A stretch of 64,000 bases of DNA, taken from NCBI GenBank assembly GCA_026129255.1, contig JAHCIJ010000002.1, positions 574,234 through 638,233 on the forward strand, in the 5' to 3' direction. Below are positions 42,387-50,487 of the stretch, piece by piece. How positions within the stretch are numbered: position 1 is the first letter of the stretch; the number at the start of each line of letters is the position of its first letter. The position numbers and the translations under genes were made by a program. Under the pieces are notes generated by a model that did not search any database, was not told where the DNA came from, and saw only the letters and a program-made list of their open reading frames with translations. The stretch is from Anaerolineales bacterium. GTDB lineage: Bacteria; Chloroflexota; Anaerolineae; Anaerolineales; UBA11579.

Positions 42387-43325
42387 ATGAGCGGCCATCT
42401 ACGCGTACTCCCTTTCATCTTTTTGTCGTGTGTGCTGGCAGCCTGCGGCAGCACTGCGCCGCAACCAACTGCGGCGCCGACGCTCGTAGCGCTCACCATT
42501 GAGGCGCCCACCGCCGCTCCCACAGCAACCCTGTCCGCTCCTATAGAAGTCACATTGGGGCCGGTCATCAACGTAAACAATCAATTTGTTATCAATGAAG
42601 TGGATAGTTTTGTTTACCGTGTGGCGGCTAGCCGCGTGGAGATGGTCAGCCTGGATGGCGATATCTTGTTCATCATCGGCATCCTGCCCGGCACGGAGAC
42701 GGATAACTCCACAGAGTTGCTAAGCGCGCTGCAAGACAGCTTCGGCGCCTTTGAAACGGCCGCCGCGGGCAGCGTGCTGACCGCTGATGAAGAGGCCGCA
42801 TACCAGCCCTTCTCCAGCAACAAGAGCGGCGTAAATTTTGAAGGCGCCTATGCGCTGCTGCCGCTTGGCGATGGGCGTGAGTTCTTCGCTCTGGGCGTAG
42901 GACGCAATAATGACGTGAATGCCTGGCTGGCGGGCGGAGAGCAAGCTTTCCGTACCGTGCTTGGTACGGTAAGCCTAACCGTGGACCCCAGCCTCAGCCT
43001 GGAGTGCGCCATAAGCCCCACGGCGGGCTACGGCCTCTCGCCGGAGCAAGCCGTCAAGGTTGGCGGCTCCATCCTGGGCGAGTTCAACATGAACCCGACA
43101 GCCCGCGTACGTGCCTACTTCAATACCTTGCGTGGGCCGGAGGGCGAGATGGTCGGCTTTGAGCGCACGGGCTCGGTGGATACCGAAGACAGCATTCTGG
43201 ACGCCTACCGGGTGGAAACCTTTACCAGCGAAGTGACCCTGTATGTGGACATGTATAACTATGAACCCCTGTTTGCTCCACAGGGGTTCATGTGTGCGGG
43301 CGATTTTCCGATAGCCGCCCCGTAA
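42387..43325 (+). CDS. Lipoprotein of unknown function
   Basis: 312 residues. Signal peptide with lipobox L-A-A-C (Cys at about residue 20), then a Pro/Ala/Thr linker typical of surface lipoproteins of this group. The mature part has no family I recognise. It has two segments: FVINEVDSFVYRVAASRVEM, and a later part with CAISPTAGYGLSPEQAVKVG. I place the start at 42387 because the earlier ATG lies inside the -10 box. Confidence 0.72.
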   Translation: MSGHLRVLPFIFLSCVLAACGSTAPQPTAAPTLVALTIEAPTAAPTATLSAPIEVTLGPVINVNNQFVINEVDSFVYRVAASRVEMVSLDGDILFIIGILPGTETDNSTELLSALQDSFGAFETAAAGSVLTADEEAAYQPFSSNKSGVNFEGAYALLPLGDGREFFALGVGRNNDVNAWLAGGEQAFRTVLGTVSLTVDPSLSLECAISPTAGYGLSPEQAVKVGGSILGEFNMNPTARVRAYFNTLRGPEGEMVGFERTGSVDTEDSILDAYRVETFTSEVTLYVDMYNYEPLFAPQGFMCAGDFPIAAP

Positions 43326-43340
43326 GCCTTCGCCTACTCG

Positions 43341-44216
43341 CTACTTCTTCTTAGTCTTCTTGGTGACTTTCTTTTTGACTACGGTCTTCTTGACCGTTTT
43401 CTTGCTAGCAGTTTTCTTGGCGACCTTCTTGCTAGCAGACTTCCTGCTAGCCGCCTTCTTAGGCGTAGCCTTCTTTACGGCTGTCTTCTTTACAGCCTTT
43501 TTGCTGGCGGCCTTTTTGCCAGTGGCTTTTTTGGGTGCAGCCTTCTTGGCGGCCGCCTTCTTCACAACCGTCTTGCGCACCGGGCCAACGGAGCCACCGC
43601 TCTTGGCGACCAGTAGCTTGGTCTGCTGGATCTTCTTATCAGACAGGTCCCAGGTCTTGAGTTCGCGGTTCACCAGGGTCTTGTGTTTCTTGGCGATGTC
43701 CTTGAGCGCGCCACCCACCGAGCGGCGCACATACTCGCTCTCGTCTGCCCGCAGGCCGCGCAGCAGGGTGATGGCGACCTCAGGGTTGGCCTTGAAGTAA
43801 GGGCGCGAGGTCCACACGCGCAGCCCTTCGGTGGCGGCGCGGCGCACACTGGGGTTGTCATCCCCCAGCCAGTCCTTGATCAGCGGCAAGCTCTCCTGGT
43901 AGCCAGCCTGCTCGCAGATCGTGTCAAAGGTCTGCGCCAAGGCCTCCTGCACGCGCCAATCCGGGTCACGGCTGACGCGCTGGCGCAGGAGCTTCATCGT
44001 CTCTGGCATGCTGCCCGCCAGGCGGCCGAGCAGGTAGGTGGCCAGCATGCGTGCCTGGTACACCGGCGATTCCAGCAGGTCTCTAGCAATATCCAGCGCT
44101 TTCGCCGGGCTCTCGCTCTTGATGGTGAGATCGGCGGTGCGCTGGATCTCTGGGAAGCCAGCCTTGGGCTTGGAAACTTTATTGATCAGGGCATCTAACT
44201 TGGTTTTGGTCGCCAT
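43341..44216 (-). CDS. HEAT/DNA-alkylation-repeat protein with histone-H1-like tail
   Basis: 291 residues. Residues about 20-195 form HEAT-like helices with the DNA-alkylation-repeat hallmarks DDNPSVRRAATEGLRVW and EYVRRSVGGALKDIAKKH, as in AlkC/AlkD-type glycosylases. Residues about 215-291 are an extreme Lys/Ala tail (KKAAPKKATGKKAASKKAVK and so on) like eukaryotic H1 or bacterial Hc1. The tail should hold the protein on DNA. Catalytic residues of AlkD are not obvious, so it may be a binding-only or repair-accessory factor. Confidence 0.82.
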   Translation of the reverse strand: MATKTKLDALINKVSKPKAGFPEIQRTADLTIKSESPAKALDIARDLLESPVYQARMLATYLLGRLAGSMPETMKLLRQRVSRDPDWRVQEALAQTFDTICEQAGYQESLPLIKDWLGDDNPSVRRAATEGLRVWTSRPYFKANPEVAITLLRGLRADESEYVRRSVGGALKDIAKKHKTLVNRELKTWDLSDKKIQQTKLLVAKSGGSVGPVRKTVVKKAAAKKAAPKKATGKKAASKKAVKKTAVKKATPKKAASRKSASKKVAKKTASKKTVKKTVVKKKVTKKTKKK

Positions 44217-44237
44217 AGCGTTCTCGCTGTTTTATGC

Positions 44238-44266
44238 AAGTGGCGCAGCCTCAGGCTGCGCCACTT
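44238..44266 (-). terminator. Hairpin after the BCAT gene
   Basis: 13-bp perfect stem AAGTGGCGCAGCC with its complement and a 3-nt loop, lying between the BCAT stop (44308) and the HEAT gene start (44216). The T-run on the minus strand is weak (GCATAAAA follows), so termination may be partial. Confidence 0.6.
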
Positions 44267-44307
44267 CATAGGTATTCGTTATTGTACGGAGTGTGGCACT
44301 GCACCGC

Positions 44308-45246
44308 TCAAGATTTCACCACCAGCTTTTCAAACACGGGGTGGTTCCAATGGCGGAACTCGGGCAGGCGCCCGCGCACGGCGTCATCATATAGCTGGCG
44401 CAGGCGCGTCGTGATCGGGCCCATGCTGCCATCGCCGATCGAGCGATGGTCCACCTTGGTGATCGCCGTCACCTGGGCCGCTGTGCCGGTCATGAACATT
44501 TCGTCGGCCAGGAAGACTTCAGTGCGGTCGATCGAGCGCTCCACCACGGTGTAGCCCTCGTGTTGGCCCAGCTCAATGACCGAGCGGCGTGTAATGCCTT
44601 CCAGGATGTTGTCGGTGATGGGCGGGGTGTAGATGACACCATCGCGCACCATGAACACGTTCTCAGCGCTGCCTTCGGAGATGTGACCGTCAGCCGTCAG
44701 CACCAGCGCTTCGTCAAAGCCCGCCCGCACCGCATCCGTCTTGATGAAGGCGGTGTTGACGTAGGCGCCAGCGATCTTGCCGCGCGCCGGGATCATGTTG
44801 TCGTCCACGCGGCGCCAGGACGAGAAGGTCACATGCGCGCCGGTGTCGTTGGCTACGTATTTGCTAAAGGGTACGGCAAACAAAGTCACTTCAGTTTGCA
44901 GGTCATGCAGTTTCACGCCAATGATCTCATCGGCAAAGTAGGCCATTGGGCGCAGGTACACATCCTGGCGGTGGCCTTCCATCTGCAGGAGCTCTACAAT
45001 GCGCTCCATCAGCTCATCCGGCCCCACGGGGATATCCATCACCATGAGCTTGGCGGAGTTGTACAGACGTTTGAGATGGTCTTTGGGGCGGAAGATGAAC
45101 AACTCTTCCTCCGCATCGTTCCAGTAGCCGCGTACCCCACCGAAAATGGCCGTGCCGTAATTCAGCGCATGCGTCATTACGCCCACTTTGGCCTCAGAAT
45201 AGGGAACGATCTTGCCTCGGAAATATGCGTATTTGGGAACTGCCAC
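44308..45246 (-). CDS. ilvE: Branched-chain amino acid aminotransferase (class IV PLP)
   Basis: 312 residues. The hallmarks of class IV aminotransferases are present: VMTHALNYGTAIFGGVRGYW, YLRPMAYF, AGAYVNTAFIKTDAVRAGFD with the PLP Lys, HISEGSAENVFMVRDG, ITRRSVIELG and MFMTGTAAQVTAI. It transfers amino groups between glutamate and Leu/Ile/Val. I choose the GTG at 45246, which has GGAGG five bases upstream, over a GTG two codons earlier that overlaps the Shine-Dalgarno. A TATAAT (minus 45312-45307) is a likely -10 box. Confidence 0.93.
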   Translation of the reverse strand: MAVPKYAYFRGKIVPYSEAKVGVMTHALNYGTAIFGGVRGYWNDAEEELFIFRPKDHLKRLYNSAKLMVMDIPVGPDELMERIVELLQMEGHRQDVYLRPMAYFADEIIGVKLHDLQTEVTLFAVPFSKYVANDTGAHVTFSSWRRVDDNMIPARGKIAGAYVNTAFIKTDAVRAGFDEALVLTADGHISEGSAENVFMVRDGVIYTPPITDNILEGITRRSVIELGQHEGYTVVERSIDRTEVFLADEMFMTGTAAQVTAITKVDHRSIGDGSMGPITTRLRQLYDDAVRGRLPEFRHWNHPVFEKLVVKS

Positions 45247-45362
45247 AAGCACCTCCAGCTGGTTCTCAGACCCTCAGGCCTGGCGGTTTAAGGCCCCTTG
45301 GCGTGCATTATACCGCAAAGGCCAAATGCGTTTCTAGCGGCAATTGACGGGGTTATAGCGGA

Positions 45363-45405
45363 AGACGGGCTAACACGAGTAAAATCAGGCCTCAGACGGG
45401 CTAAC
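45363..45405 (+). promoter_or_regulatory. Direct-repeat operator flanking a -10 box
   Basis: AGACGGGCTAAC occurs at 45363-45374 and again at 45394-45405, exactly 31 bp apart (three helical turns). TAAAAT at 45380-45385 sits between them. A dimeric regulator could bind both and cover the promoter of the operon that starts at 45434. Confidence 0.5.
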
Positions 45406-45433
45406 CCGCCAATAACCATCGAGGAGACGCCCT

Positions 45434-46333
45434 ATGAAGCGTGCAGTCAGCATCAGTATTGGTTCCTCCAAGCGAGATAAGGCTGTTGAGGTCAAGCTAT
45501 TGGGTGAAACCGTGCGCATTGAGCGCATCGGCACCAACGGCGATATGGAAAAGGCCGCCGAGCTCTTCAAAGAGCTGGATGGCAAGGTAGATGCCTTTGG
45601 CCTGGGCGGGGCGGATCTGGGCCTGCTTGTGGACAAGAAGTTCTACCCGCTGCACTCGGTCAAGCCCATCGTGCGCCATGTCAAGCACACCCCGCTGGTG
45701 GACGGCGAGGGGCTCAAGAACACGCTGGAGAACCGTGCGGTGGGCTTTTTGCACGCCGAGACCGGTGATTACATAAAAGAGAAGAAAGCCTTCATCACCA
45801 TCGGCACAGACCGCTGGGGCATGACCAGCTCCTTTGTGCAGGCGGGCTATGACTGCGTATTTGGCGATTTTATGTTCGCCCTGGACATCCCCCTCGCCAT
45901 TCGCTCCGAGCAAGGGCTCAAGACCATGGCCGCCCTGGTCACCCCGGTGGCCACACGGCTGCCGTTCAAGTGGCTGTACCCCACGGGCGACAAGCAAGAC
46001 CAGCGCACCCCCAAGTGGGAGCAGTATTTCAACTGGGCCAATGTCATCGCCGGTGATTTCCATTACATCAAACGCCACATCCCGCATAGCTTGCCCGGCA
46101 AAGTCATCGTCACCAACACCACCACGCCAGACGACATCCAGCTGCTCAAAGACATTGGCATCAAGTACCTTGTCACCACCACGCCCGTGTTTGATGGCCG
46201 CTCCTTCGGCACCAACATGCTCGAGGCCGCCTTGATCGCTTCCGCGGGCAAGGGCCGCAAGCTCACCCATGATGAGCTGAACCAGATGATCGACGAGCTC
46301 AAGCTGGAGCCGCAGATCCAGGAGTTGAATTGA
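45434..46333 (+). CDS. Conserved protein often annotated quinate 5-dehydrogenase-like
   Basis: 299 residues. The sequence begins MKRAVSISIGSSKRDKAVEV and has GKVDAFGLGGADLGLLVDKK and KAFITIGTDRWGMTSSF, then KVIVTNTTTPDDI. I recall close relatives in databases under the name quinate 5-dehydrogenase, but I see no proof of a Rossmann NAD site of the AroE type, so the name should be treated with care. Shine-Dalgarno GAGGAG before the ATG. Its stop overlaps the next gene (TTGA), and a third gene (PAP2) follows with 1-bp overlap, so it is the lead gene of a three-gene operon. Confidence 0.7.
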   Translation: MKRAVSISIGSSKRDKAVEVKLLGETVRIERIGTNGDMEKAAELFKELDGKVDAFGLGGADLGLLVDKKFYPLHSVKPIVRHVKHTPLVDGEGLKNTLENRAVGFLHAETGDYIKEKKAFITIGTDRWGMTSSFVQAGYDCVFGDFMFALDIPLAIRSEQGLKTMAALVTPVATRLPFKWLYPTGDKQDQRTPKWEQYFNWANVIAGDFHYIKRHIPHSLPGKVIVTNTTTPDDIQLLKDIGIKYLVTTTPVFDGRSFGTNMLEAALIASAGKGRKLTHDELNQMIDELKLEPQIQELN

Positions 46334-47106
46334 AATTCGACGCACTCTTGTCCGCGGGCGGCATCCCGCAGCCGGGTGACTCGCTCTACGAGTTCAGCCA
46401 GGGGCGCTCCAAGGCGCTGATCGAGATCGCTGGCAAGCCGATGGTGCAATGGATCCTGGATGCGCTCAGCGAAGCCGAGCACATTGGCAACGTGGTCATC
46501 GTCGGCCTCACCGAAGCCGATGGGCTGACTTGCAAGAAGCCGCTGAGCTACGTGCCCAACCAGGGCGAGATGCTGCCCAACATCCGCGCCGGCGCGCGCA
46601 AGATCGCCGAGCTCAACCCGCAGGCTGAGTACTGCGTGCTGGTGCCCTCAGACACGCCGGCCATCACCGGCGAGATGGTGGACTGGGTGCTGGAGCAGGT
46701 GCGCGTGCCTGACGACGAGATGCTCTACAACGTGGTCGAGAAAGATGTGATGGAAGCGCGCTTCCCCGACTCGCGGCGCACCTTCACGCGTCTCAAGGGC
46801 GCGGAGGTGTGCGGTGGCGATGTGACGCCGGTGGCGCTGCGCGTGATCCTTTCGAGTGGCGGCACCTGGGAGAAGCTCAGCGATGCGCGCAAGAGCCCGC
46901 TCAAGCAGGCCGCGCTGGTGGGTTTCGACACCTTGCTGCTGTTGCTGCTGCGCCAGCTCACCGTGGAGGCCGCCGCTAAGCGCGCCAGCCGCAGCCTGGA
47001 GCTGCGCGCCCGGGCGCAGTTTTGCCCCTATGCCGAGATTGGCATGGATGTGGACAAGGCGCACCATCTGGAAGTTATCCGCAGCTATCTGGAAGCTAAG
47101 CACTAA
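46330..47106 (+). CDS. MobA-like NTP transferase domain protein
   Basis: 258 residues, TTG start overlapping the upstream stop. The N-terminus has the nucleotidyltransferase pattern DALLSAGGIPQPG followed by KALIEIAGKPMVQWILDAL and a metal-site LVPSDTPAITGEMVDWV. This is the GT-A/MobA-type fold of sugar-phosphate and molybdopterin nucleotidyltransferases. The Gly-rich loop is shortened compared with classical members (GG rather than GxGTRM), so catalytic ability is uncertain. Companion of the 45434 gene; the two may act in one pathway. Confidence 0.75.
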   Translation: MKFDALLSAGGIPQPGDSLYEFSQGRSKALIEIAGKPMVQWILDALSEAEHIGNVVIVGLTEADGLTCKKPLSYVPNQGEMLPNIRAGARKIAELNPQAEYCVLVPSDTPAITGEMVDWVLEQVRVPDDEMLYNVVEKDVMEARFPDSRRTFTRLKGAEVCGGDVTPVALRVILSSGGTWEKLSDARKSPLKQAALVGFDTLLLLLLRQLTVEAAAKRASRSLELRARAQFCPYAEIGMDVDKAHHLEVIRSYLEAKH

Positions 47107-47636
47107 TGGAAACCTGGCTCGAAAAAGACGCCCAGTTCTCTGCGCGCCTGCGCATTGAAGACCCCGGCCTGCTGCGCAAACTGGCCATATTCTTTGGCCA
47201 CTCCGGCGACTCGTGGTTCTGGGGCATCGGTCTGCTGCTGGTGATCTGGCAGGGCAGCGCCCAGTGGAAGCCGGTCGCCTGGGCGCTGCTGCTGGGTATC
47301 GCCCTCACCGCCGTTGTGGTGCTCATCATCAAGTTTAGCGTGCGCCGCTCGCGCCCGGCGGGCGAGTGGGGCCAGATCTACCGCAAGACGGACCCGCACT
47401 CCTTCCCCTCCGGCCACGCCGCGCGTGCCGCCATGTTGGCCGTGCTCGGCCTGGCGCTCGGCCCGGCCTGGTTTGGCGTGCTGCTGTTGGTGTGGGCGCC
47501 GCTGGTGGGCCTGGCGCGCGTCGCCACTGGCCTGCACTTTGTTTCAGATGTCGTCGTCGGCTGGCTGCTGGGAATAGTGATGGGGTGGGTGAGCTTGCAG
47601 GTGTGGATTAATATCGTTAGTGATTTAATCGGCTAA
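47106..47636 (+). CDS. PAP2-superfamily membrane phosphatase
   Basis: 176 residues, about four to five membrane helices. The three PAP2 motifs are present: K-F-S-V-R-R-S-R-P, H-S-F-P-S-G-H-A, and A-R-V-A-T-G-L-H-F-V-S-D. Such enzymes hydrolyse lipid phosphates such as undecaprenyl diphosphate or phosphatidylglycerol phosphate. The ATG overlaps the last base of the upstream stop. The 3' end runs into a TAGTC-type repeat that supplies the final codons. Confidence 0.86.
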   Translation: METWLEKDAQFSARLRIEDPGLLRKLAIFFGHSGDSWFWGIGLLLVIWQGSAQWKPVAWALLLGIALTAVVVLIIKFSVRRSRPAGEWGQIYRKTDPHSFPSGHAARAAMLAVLGLALGPAWFGVLLLVWAPLVGLARVATGLHFVSDVVVGWLLGIVMGWVSLQVWINIVSDLIG

Positions 47637-47733
47637 TCACTAGTCCCTAGTCGCTTAGTTCATTAGTCAGTTAGTCGATTAATGGATTTGCCTGACCAGC
47701 TGACTAAGTGACCAAGCGACTAGGGATTAACTG
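47618..47733. repeat. TAGTC-type short-unit repeat, copy 7 (longest)
   Basis: More than 110 bp of short units such as GATTTAATCGGCTAATCACT, AGTCCCTAGTCGCTTAGTTC and ATTAGTCAGTTAGTCGATTA, then a rough inverted part (GACCAGCTGACTAAGTGACC). It spans the ends of both convergent genes and sets the C-terminal residues of each. Confidence 0.7.
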
Positions 47734-48409
47734 ATTTCTTCTGAACAAAAACCGTCGTCGTTTGCACAACCTCCCCCATCACCTCCGCATCTGTGCGGCC
47801 CGAACGTTTATGCACCTTGAAGCTGTGGTCGGCTTCGGCTAGCCAGTGCAGCTGAGCCAGGTGCAAGGGCCGCAGGCTGCCTTCTAGCAACTCAGGCGTG
47901 GCCAGCGCATCACGCGTGCCCTGCAGGAATAGCATCGGCACGTGTACCTGCGCCAGGTGCGCCGCCCGCGTCACGGCCGGTTTGCCCGCCGGGTGCAAGG
48001 GGAAAGCGAACAGTATGATGCCGCTCACGCCATCCAGCGGCGTCTGGCTGGCCGCTAGCGTGGTCATGCGCCCACCGAAGGAACGGCCACCGGCAAACAG
48101 CGGCAGGCCGTCTGCCAGGCCAGCGGCCAACTCTGCCGCCAGCAGGCAGGCGGCACGTACGGTGGCGGTAGCCACCTCGGGTGAATCCGGGCGGCCGCGG
48201 CCGTGTTCCTTATAAGGGAAGTTGTAGCGCAGCGTGGCGATGCCAGCTGCCGCCAGCGCATCCGCCAGCGATTGCATCGAGGCATGGCGCATATCCGTGC
48301 CCGCACCGTGCGCCAGCGCCAGGATAGTGTGTGCTTCGGTGGGCAACTGTAGCAGGGCGGATACCTGGCCGTTCTCGCCCAGGCTGAGTTTGAGTTCACG
48401 CGTGCTCAT
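47720..48409 (-). CDS. Alpha/beta hydrolase, TEX30/KANSL3-like
   Basis: 229 residues. N-terminal strand and LALAHGAGTDMRHASMQSLA, nucleophile elbow G-G-R-S-F-G-G-R-M, and a late LHWLAEADHSFKVHKRSGRT carrying the catalytic His region. The Asp is likely in LFLQGTRDALATPE. This fits the small dienelactone-hydrolase-like TEX30/KANSL3 group; no natural substrate is known. Its C-terminal codons lie in a TAGTC-type repeat. Confidence 0.85.
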   Translation of the reverse strand: MSTRELKLSLGENGQVSALLQLPTEAHTILALAHGAGTDMRHASMQSLADALAAAGIATLRYNFPYKEHGRGRPDSPEVATATVRAACLLAAELAAGLADGLPLFAGGRSFGGRMTTLAASQTPLDGVSGIILFAFPLHPAGKPAVTRAAHLAQVHVPMLFLQGTRDALATPELLEGSLRPLHLAQLHWLAEADHSFKVHKRSGRTDAEVMGEVVQTTTVFVQKKSVNP

Positions 48410-48425
48410 GCTGCCAGTCTAAAGC

Positions 48426-48453
48426 AAAACGCCCAGCGGAGGCTGGGCGTTTT
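48426..48453 (-). terminator. Intrinsic terminator of the DUF4287 gene
   Basis: 12-bp stem AAAACGCCCAGC/GCTGGGCGTTTT with a 4-nt loop, between the DUF4287 stop (48470) and the start of the hydrolase gene. Confidence 0.75.
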
Positions 48454-48469
48454 GGTGTTTTCTGCCTGC

Positions 48470-48826
48470 TTATTTGCGTGCGGATTTCTTGGCAGTCTTC
48501 TTGGCAGCTTGCTCGGTTGCCTTCTTGGCTGCGGTCTTCTTTGCGCTGGTTTTGCGCACACCCGTTAGCCGCAGCGTGTTGCTGGGGTCGCTGTGCGTGC
48601 CGCCACTGTTGACGTGCTTGTCGCTGATCGCCGCGCCGTTCTTGATGACGTGCACCAGCGCCATGGCGTGGCCGCGCCCCAAGTCAAAGTCGTCTTTCAG
48701 CCAGGCCACGATCTCGCCCGCTTTGGTGTCTGGCCCAAAGCCTTTGGCTTTAGCCAGGGCGATGAACTCGTTGGGCGTTTTGCCCGTCTTGGCTTCGATG
48801 TTGTCCAGATAGGCTTGAAACGACAT
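48470..48826 (-). CDS. DUF4287 protein with Lys/Ala-rich tail
   Basis: 118 residues. The first about 70 match DUF4287 (MSFQAYLDNIEAKTGKTPNE, KAGEIVAWLKDDFDLGRGHA, VHVIKNG), a small helical domain of unknown function. The last about 28 residues are a basic Lys/Ala tail (KKTAAKKATEQAAKKTAKK). Similar tails end Lon and the HEAT protein in this window. A DNA-associated role is likely from the tail alone. Confidence 0.85.
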   Translation of the reverse strand: MSFQAYLDNIEAKTGKTPNEFIALAKAKGFGPDTKAGEIVAWLKDDFDLGRGHAMALVHVIKNGAAISDKHVNSGGTHSDPSNTLRLTGVRKTSAKKTAAKKATEQAAKKTAKKSARK

Positions 48827-48837
48827 GCTGCACTCCT

Positions 48838-49329
48838 TTACTTGGCGAGCAAGGCTTCCAGGCGGTCCCAGGTTTCGGTGATGCCCTGTTCCACACCCAT
48901 CTCCATAATAGCCTTAAGTTCCTCAGCAGTGGAGTAGGTCGTGCGGCCGATGATCTTGGTGCCGCCCTCGACTTCAACGAACTCCATTGCCAACTGGGCC
49001 ACCGGCATGCCAGGGGCTGCGTTGCCGTCCTTATCGGCGAATACATCGGTGCCGCTGAAGCGCTCCGGTGCGCTGATTGAGTCGAAGGTTTGCAGCCCCC
49101 ACGAGTCCAGCGTCTCGCCGTTCTCGTCTTTGCCGCTCATGCAGTAGTGCCAGCGGCCGCCCTCGCGGAAATCCATCGTGCAGTGGGTCAGGTCCCAGCC
49201 GTGCGGACCCCACCAGTGCTTGAGGTGCTCGCAATCGGTGAAGGCGGCCCACACCTTGTCACGCGGGGCGGCGAAGGTGCGCTCCAGGTACAGCTCGGCG
49301 CCATTGGCGGTAATTGTCATCTTGCTCAT
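48838..49329 (-). CDS. SRPBCC/AHSA1-like (START-fold) protein
   Basis: 163 residues: LYLERTFAAPRDKVWAAFTD, then HLKHWWGPHGWDLTHCTMDF and GGRWHYCMSG, then a final helix with GMEQGITETWDRLEALL. This is the activator-of-Hsp90-ATPase-like/polyketide cyclase fold that binds small hydrophobic ligands. The start overlaps the ArsR gene by 4 bp; such SRPBCC-ArsR pairs are common and the regulator is often controlled together with this partner. Ligand unknown. Confidence 0.9.
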   Translation of the reverse strand: MSKMTITANGAELYLERTFAAPRDKVWAAFTDCEHLKHWWGPHGWDLTHCTMDFREGGRWHYCMSGKDENGETLDSWGLQTFDSISAPERFSGTDVFADKDGNAAPGMPVAQLAMEFVEVEGGTKIIGRTTYSTAEELKAIMEMGVEQGITETWDRLEALLAK

Positions 49330-49700
49330 TTTTTTCTCCTTGGTGGGGTGGGTGTTTGCGGGTCAGGCGGGGTGTCTTGTAGCGTAGCCAGATAGCTGTC
49401 CAGCTTGTCAAAGCTCTCTTCCCAGTGCGTGCGCGTCTTCTCCAGCCAACGGGTGACCAGTTCCAGCTGTTGTGCGTTGAGCTCGGCGGGGCGGGCTTGC
49501 GCCTGGCGGCCGCGCGTGATCAGCCCGGCCTTCTCCAGCACCTTGAGGTGCTTGGAGATGGCTGGCTGGCTCATCGCAAACGGCGCGGCCAGCTCGTTCA
49601 CCGTGGCTGCGCCGCGCGTTAGGCGTTCGAGGATGGCGCGCCGCGTCGGGTCGGCCAGGGCGGCGAAGGTGAGGCTGAGGGTGTCTGTGGCAGCGGTCAT
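49326..49700 (-). CDS. ArsR-family winged-helix regulator
   Basis: 124 residues: FAALADPTRRAILERLTRGA, the DNA-recognition helix FAMSQPAISKHLKVLEKAGL, and the wing ITRGRQAQARPAEL, then a C-terminal helix. No Cys metal site of the ArsR/SmtB metal sensors is present, as usual for the subgroup paired with SRPBCC proteins. The palindrome-like TTATATAACTAAATAGTTAT just upstream (about 49706-49730) is a good operator candidate. Confidence 0.92.
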   Translation of the reverse strand: MTAATDTLSLTFAALADPTRRAILERLTRGAATVNELAAPFAMSQPAISKHLKVLEKAGLITRGRQAQARPAELNAQQLELVTRWLEKTRTHWEESFDKLDSYLATLQDTPPDPQTPTPPRRKK

Positions 49701-49705
49701 GACGC

Positions 49706-49730
49706 GTTATATAACTATTTAGTTATATAA
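49706..49730. promoter_or_regulatory. AT-rich inverted repeat before the ArsR gene
   Basis: TATATAACTATTTAGTTATATAAC contains the inverted pair TATATAACTA/TAGTTATATA around a short centre, directly upstream of the ArsR start on the minus strand; likely its operator and promoter. Confidence 0.65.
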
Positions 49731-49752
49731 CACGTTGAGCCAAATGTCAAGG

Positions 49753-50208
49753 CTATGAGGTCTCTTTGAGCGGCTCGGCCAGGCCAATGAGAATGCCTTC
49801 AGGACCGCGGATGTAGCACAAGCGGTAAGTGTCCTCATACTGCATCACTTCGCCCACTAGCTCTGCGCCCAGCGCGATCAGGCGGGTGAGTAGGGCATCC
49901 AACCCCTGCACAGTGAACATGGCGCGCAGGTAACCCAGCGAATTCACCGGAGCGCTGCGGTGGTCAGACACAACGGCTGGGCTGATAAAGCGAGAGAGTT
50001 CGATGCGGCTGTGCCCATCCGGCGTCACAAGCATGGCCACTTCCACGGTCTGGTCGCCCAGCCCGGTCACGCGGCCGGCCCACTCGCCCTCGATCATGGC
50101 GCGGCCTTCCAGGGTCAGGCCAATCTCTGTGAAGAAGGCGATAGCCGCGTCCAGAGACTCGACCACGATGCCGATATTGTCCATGCGCAGTAACTTGCTG
50201 CTTGTCAT
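49753..50208 (-). CDS. VOC (glyoxalase/bleomycin-resistance) superfamily protein
   Basis: 151 residues from the ATG at 50208, which has GGAGGAC at the right distance; longer frames run into the tRNA. Two beta-alpha-beta-beta-beta units: MDNIGIVVESLDAAIAFFTE and YLRAMFTVQGLDALLTRLIA. The end IRGPEGILIGLAEPL carries the usual metal-side Glu/Gln position. Such proteins act as isomerases, dioxygenases or drug-binding proteins; role not predictable here. Confidence 0.88.
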   Translation of the reverse strand: MTSSKLLRMDNIGIVVESLDAAIAFFTEIGLTLEGRAMIEGEWAGRVTGLGDQTVEVAMLVTPDGHSRIELSRFISPAVVSDHRSAPVNSLGYLRAMFTVQGLDALLTRLIALGAELVGEVMQYEDTYRLCYIRGPEGILIGLAEPLKETS

Positions 50209-50231
50209 CACGTGTCCTCCTGAGAAATAAA

Positions 50232-50254
50232 AACGACGCCAGCCAGGCGTCGTT
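50232..50254 (-). terminator. Intrinsic terminator after tRNA-Ser
   Basis: 9-bp stem AACGACGCC/GGCGTCGTT with a 5-nt loop, 15 bp beyond the tRNA 3' end, followed on the minus strand by TTTATTTC. Confidence 0.75.
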
Positions 50255-50268
50255 CTGAGTGCTAAAGG

Positions 50269-50355
50269 CGGAGAGGGAGGGATTCGAACCCTCGATACCT
50301 TGCGGTATACGCGCTTTCCAAGCGCGCGCACTAGGCCAGACTATGCGACCTCTCC
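50269..50355 (-). tRNA. tRNA-Ser (anticodon GGA)
   Basis: 87-nt class II tRNA on the minus strand. Acceptor GGAGAGG pairs with CCTCTCC, discriminator G. Anticodon arm CGCGC-TTGGAAA-GCGCG gives anticodon GGA. A long variable arm (TACCGCAAGGTA) and T arm GAGGG-TTCGAAT-CCCTC are present. CCA not encoded. Confidence 0.95.
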
Positions 50356-50401
50356 AGAGGTAAGGGCGTATTATAACTAACTAAGTATTAATTACAAAAT
50401 G

Positions 50402-50481
50402 GCTTAGTCGGATGGTCGATTAGTCGACCAGTCGACCAGTTGACTAGTCGACTAATTGACTAGCTAACTAACCGTCAGTCT
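50402..50481. repeat. TAGTC-type short-unit repeat, copy 8
   Basis: The most regular copy: GGCTTAGTCGGATGGTCGAT, TAGTCGACCAGTCGACCAGT, TGACTAGTCGACTAATTGAC, then TAGCTAACTAACC. Unit length is about 8-9 bp. It fills the gap between tRNA-Ser and the folK promoter. Confidence 0.7.
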
Positions 50482-50487
50482 TTCCCT

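Noticed and set aside
50402..50481. Possible CRISPR array (regular short units)
   Set aside because: Units are 8-9 bp with no unique spacers of 25-40 bp and no cas genes nearby.
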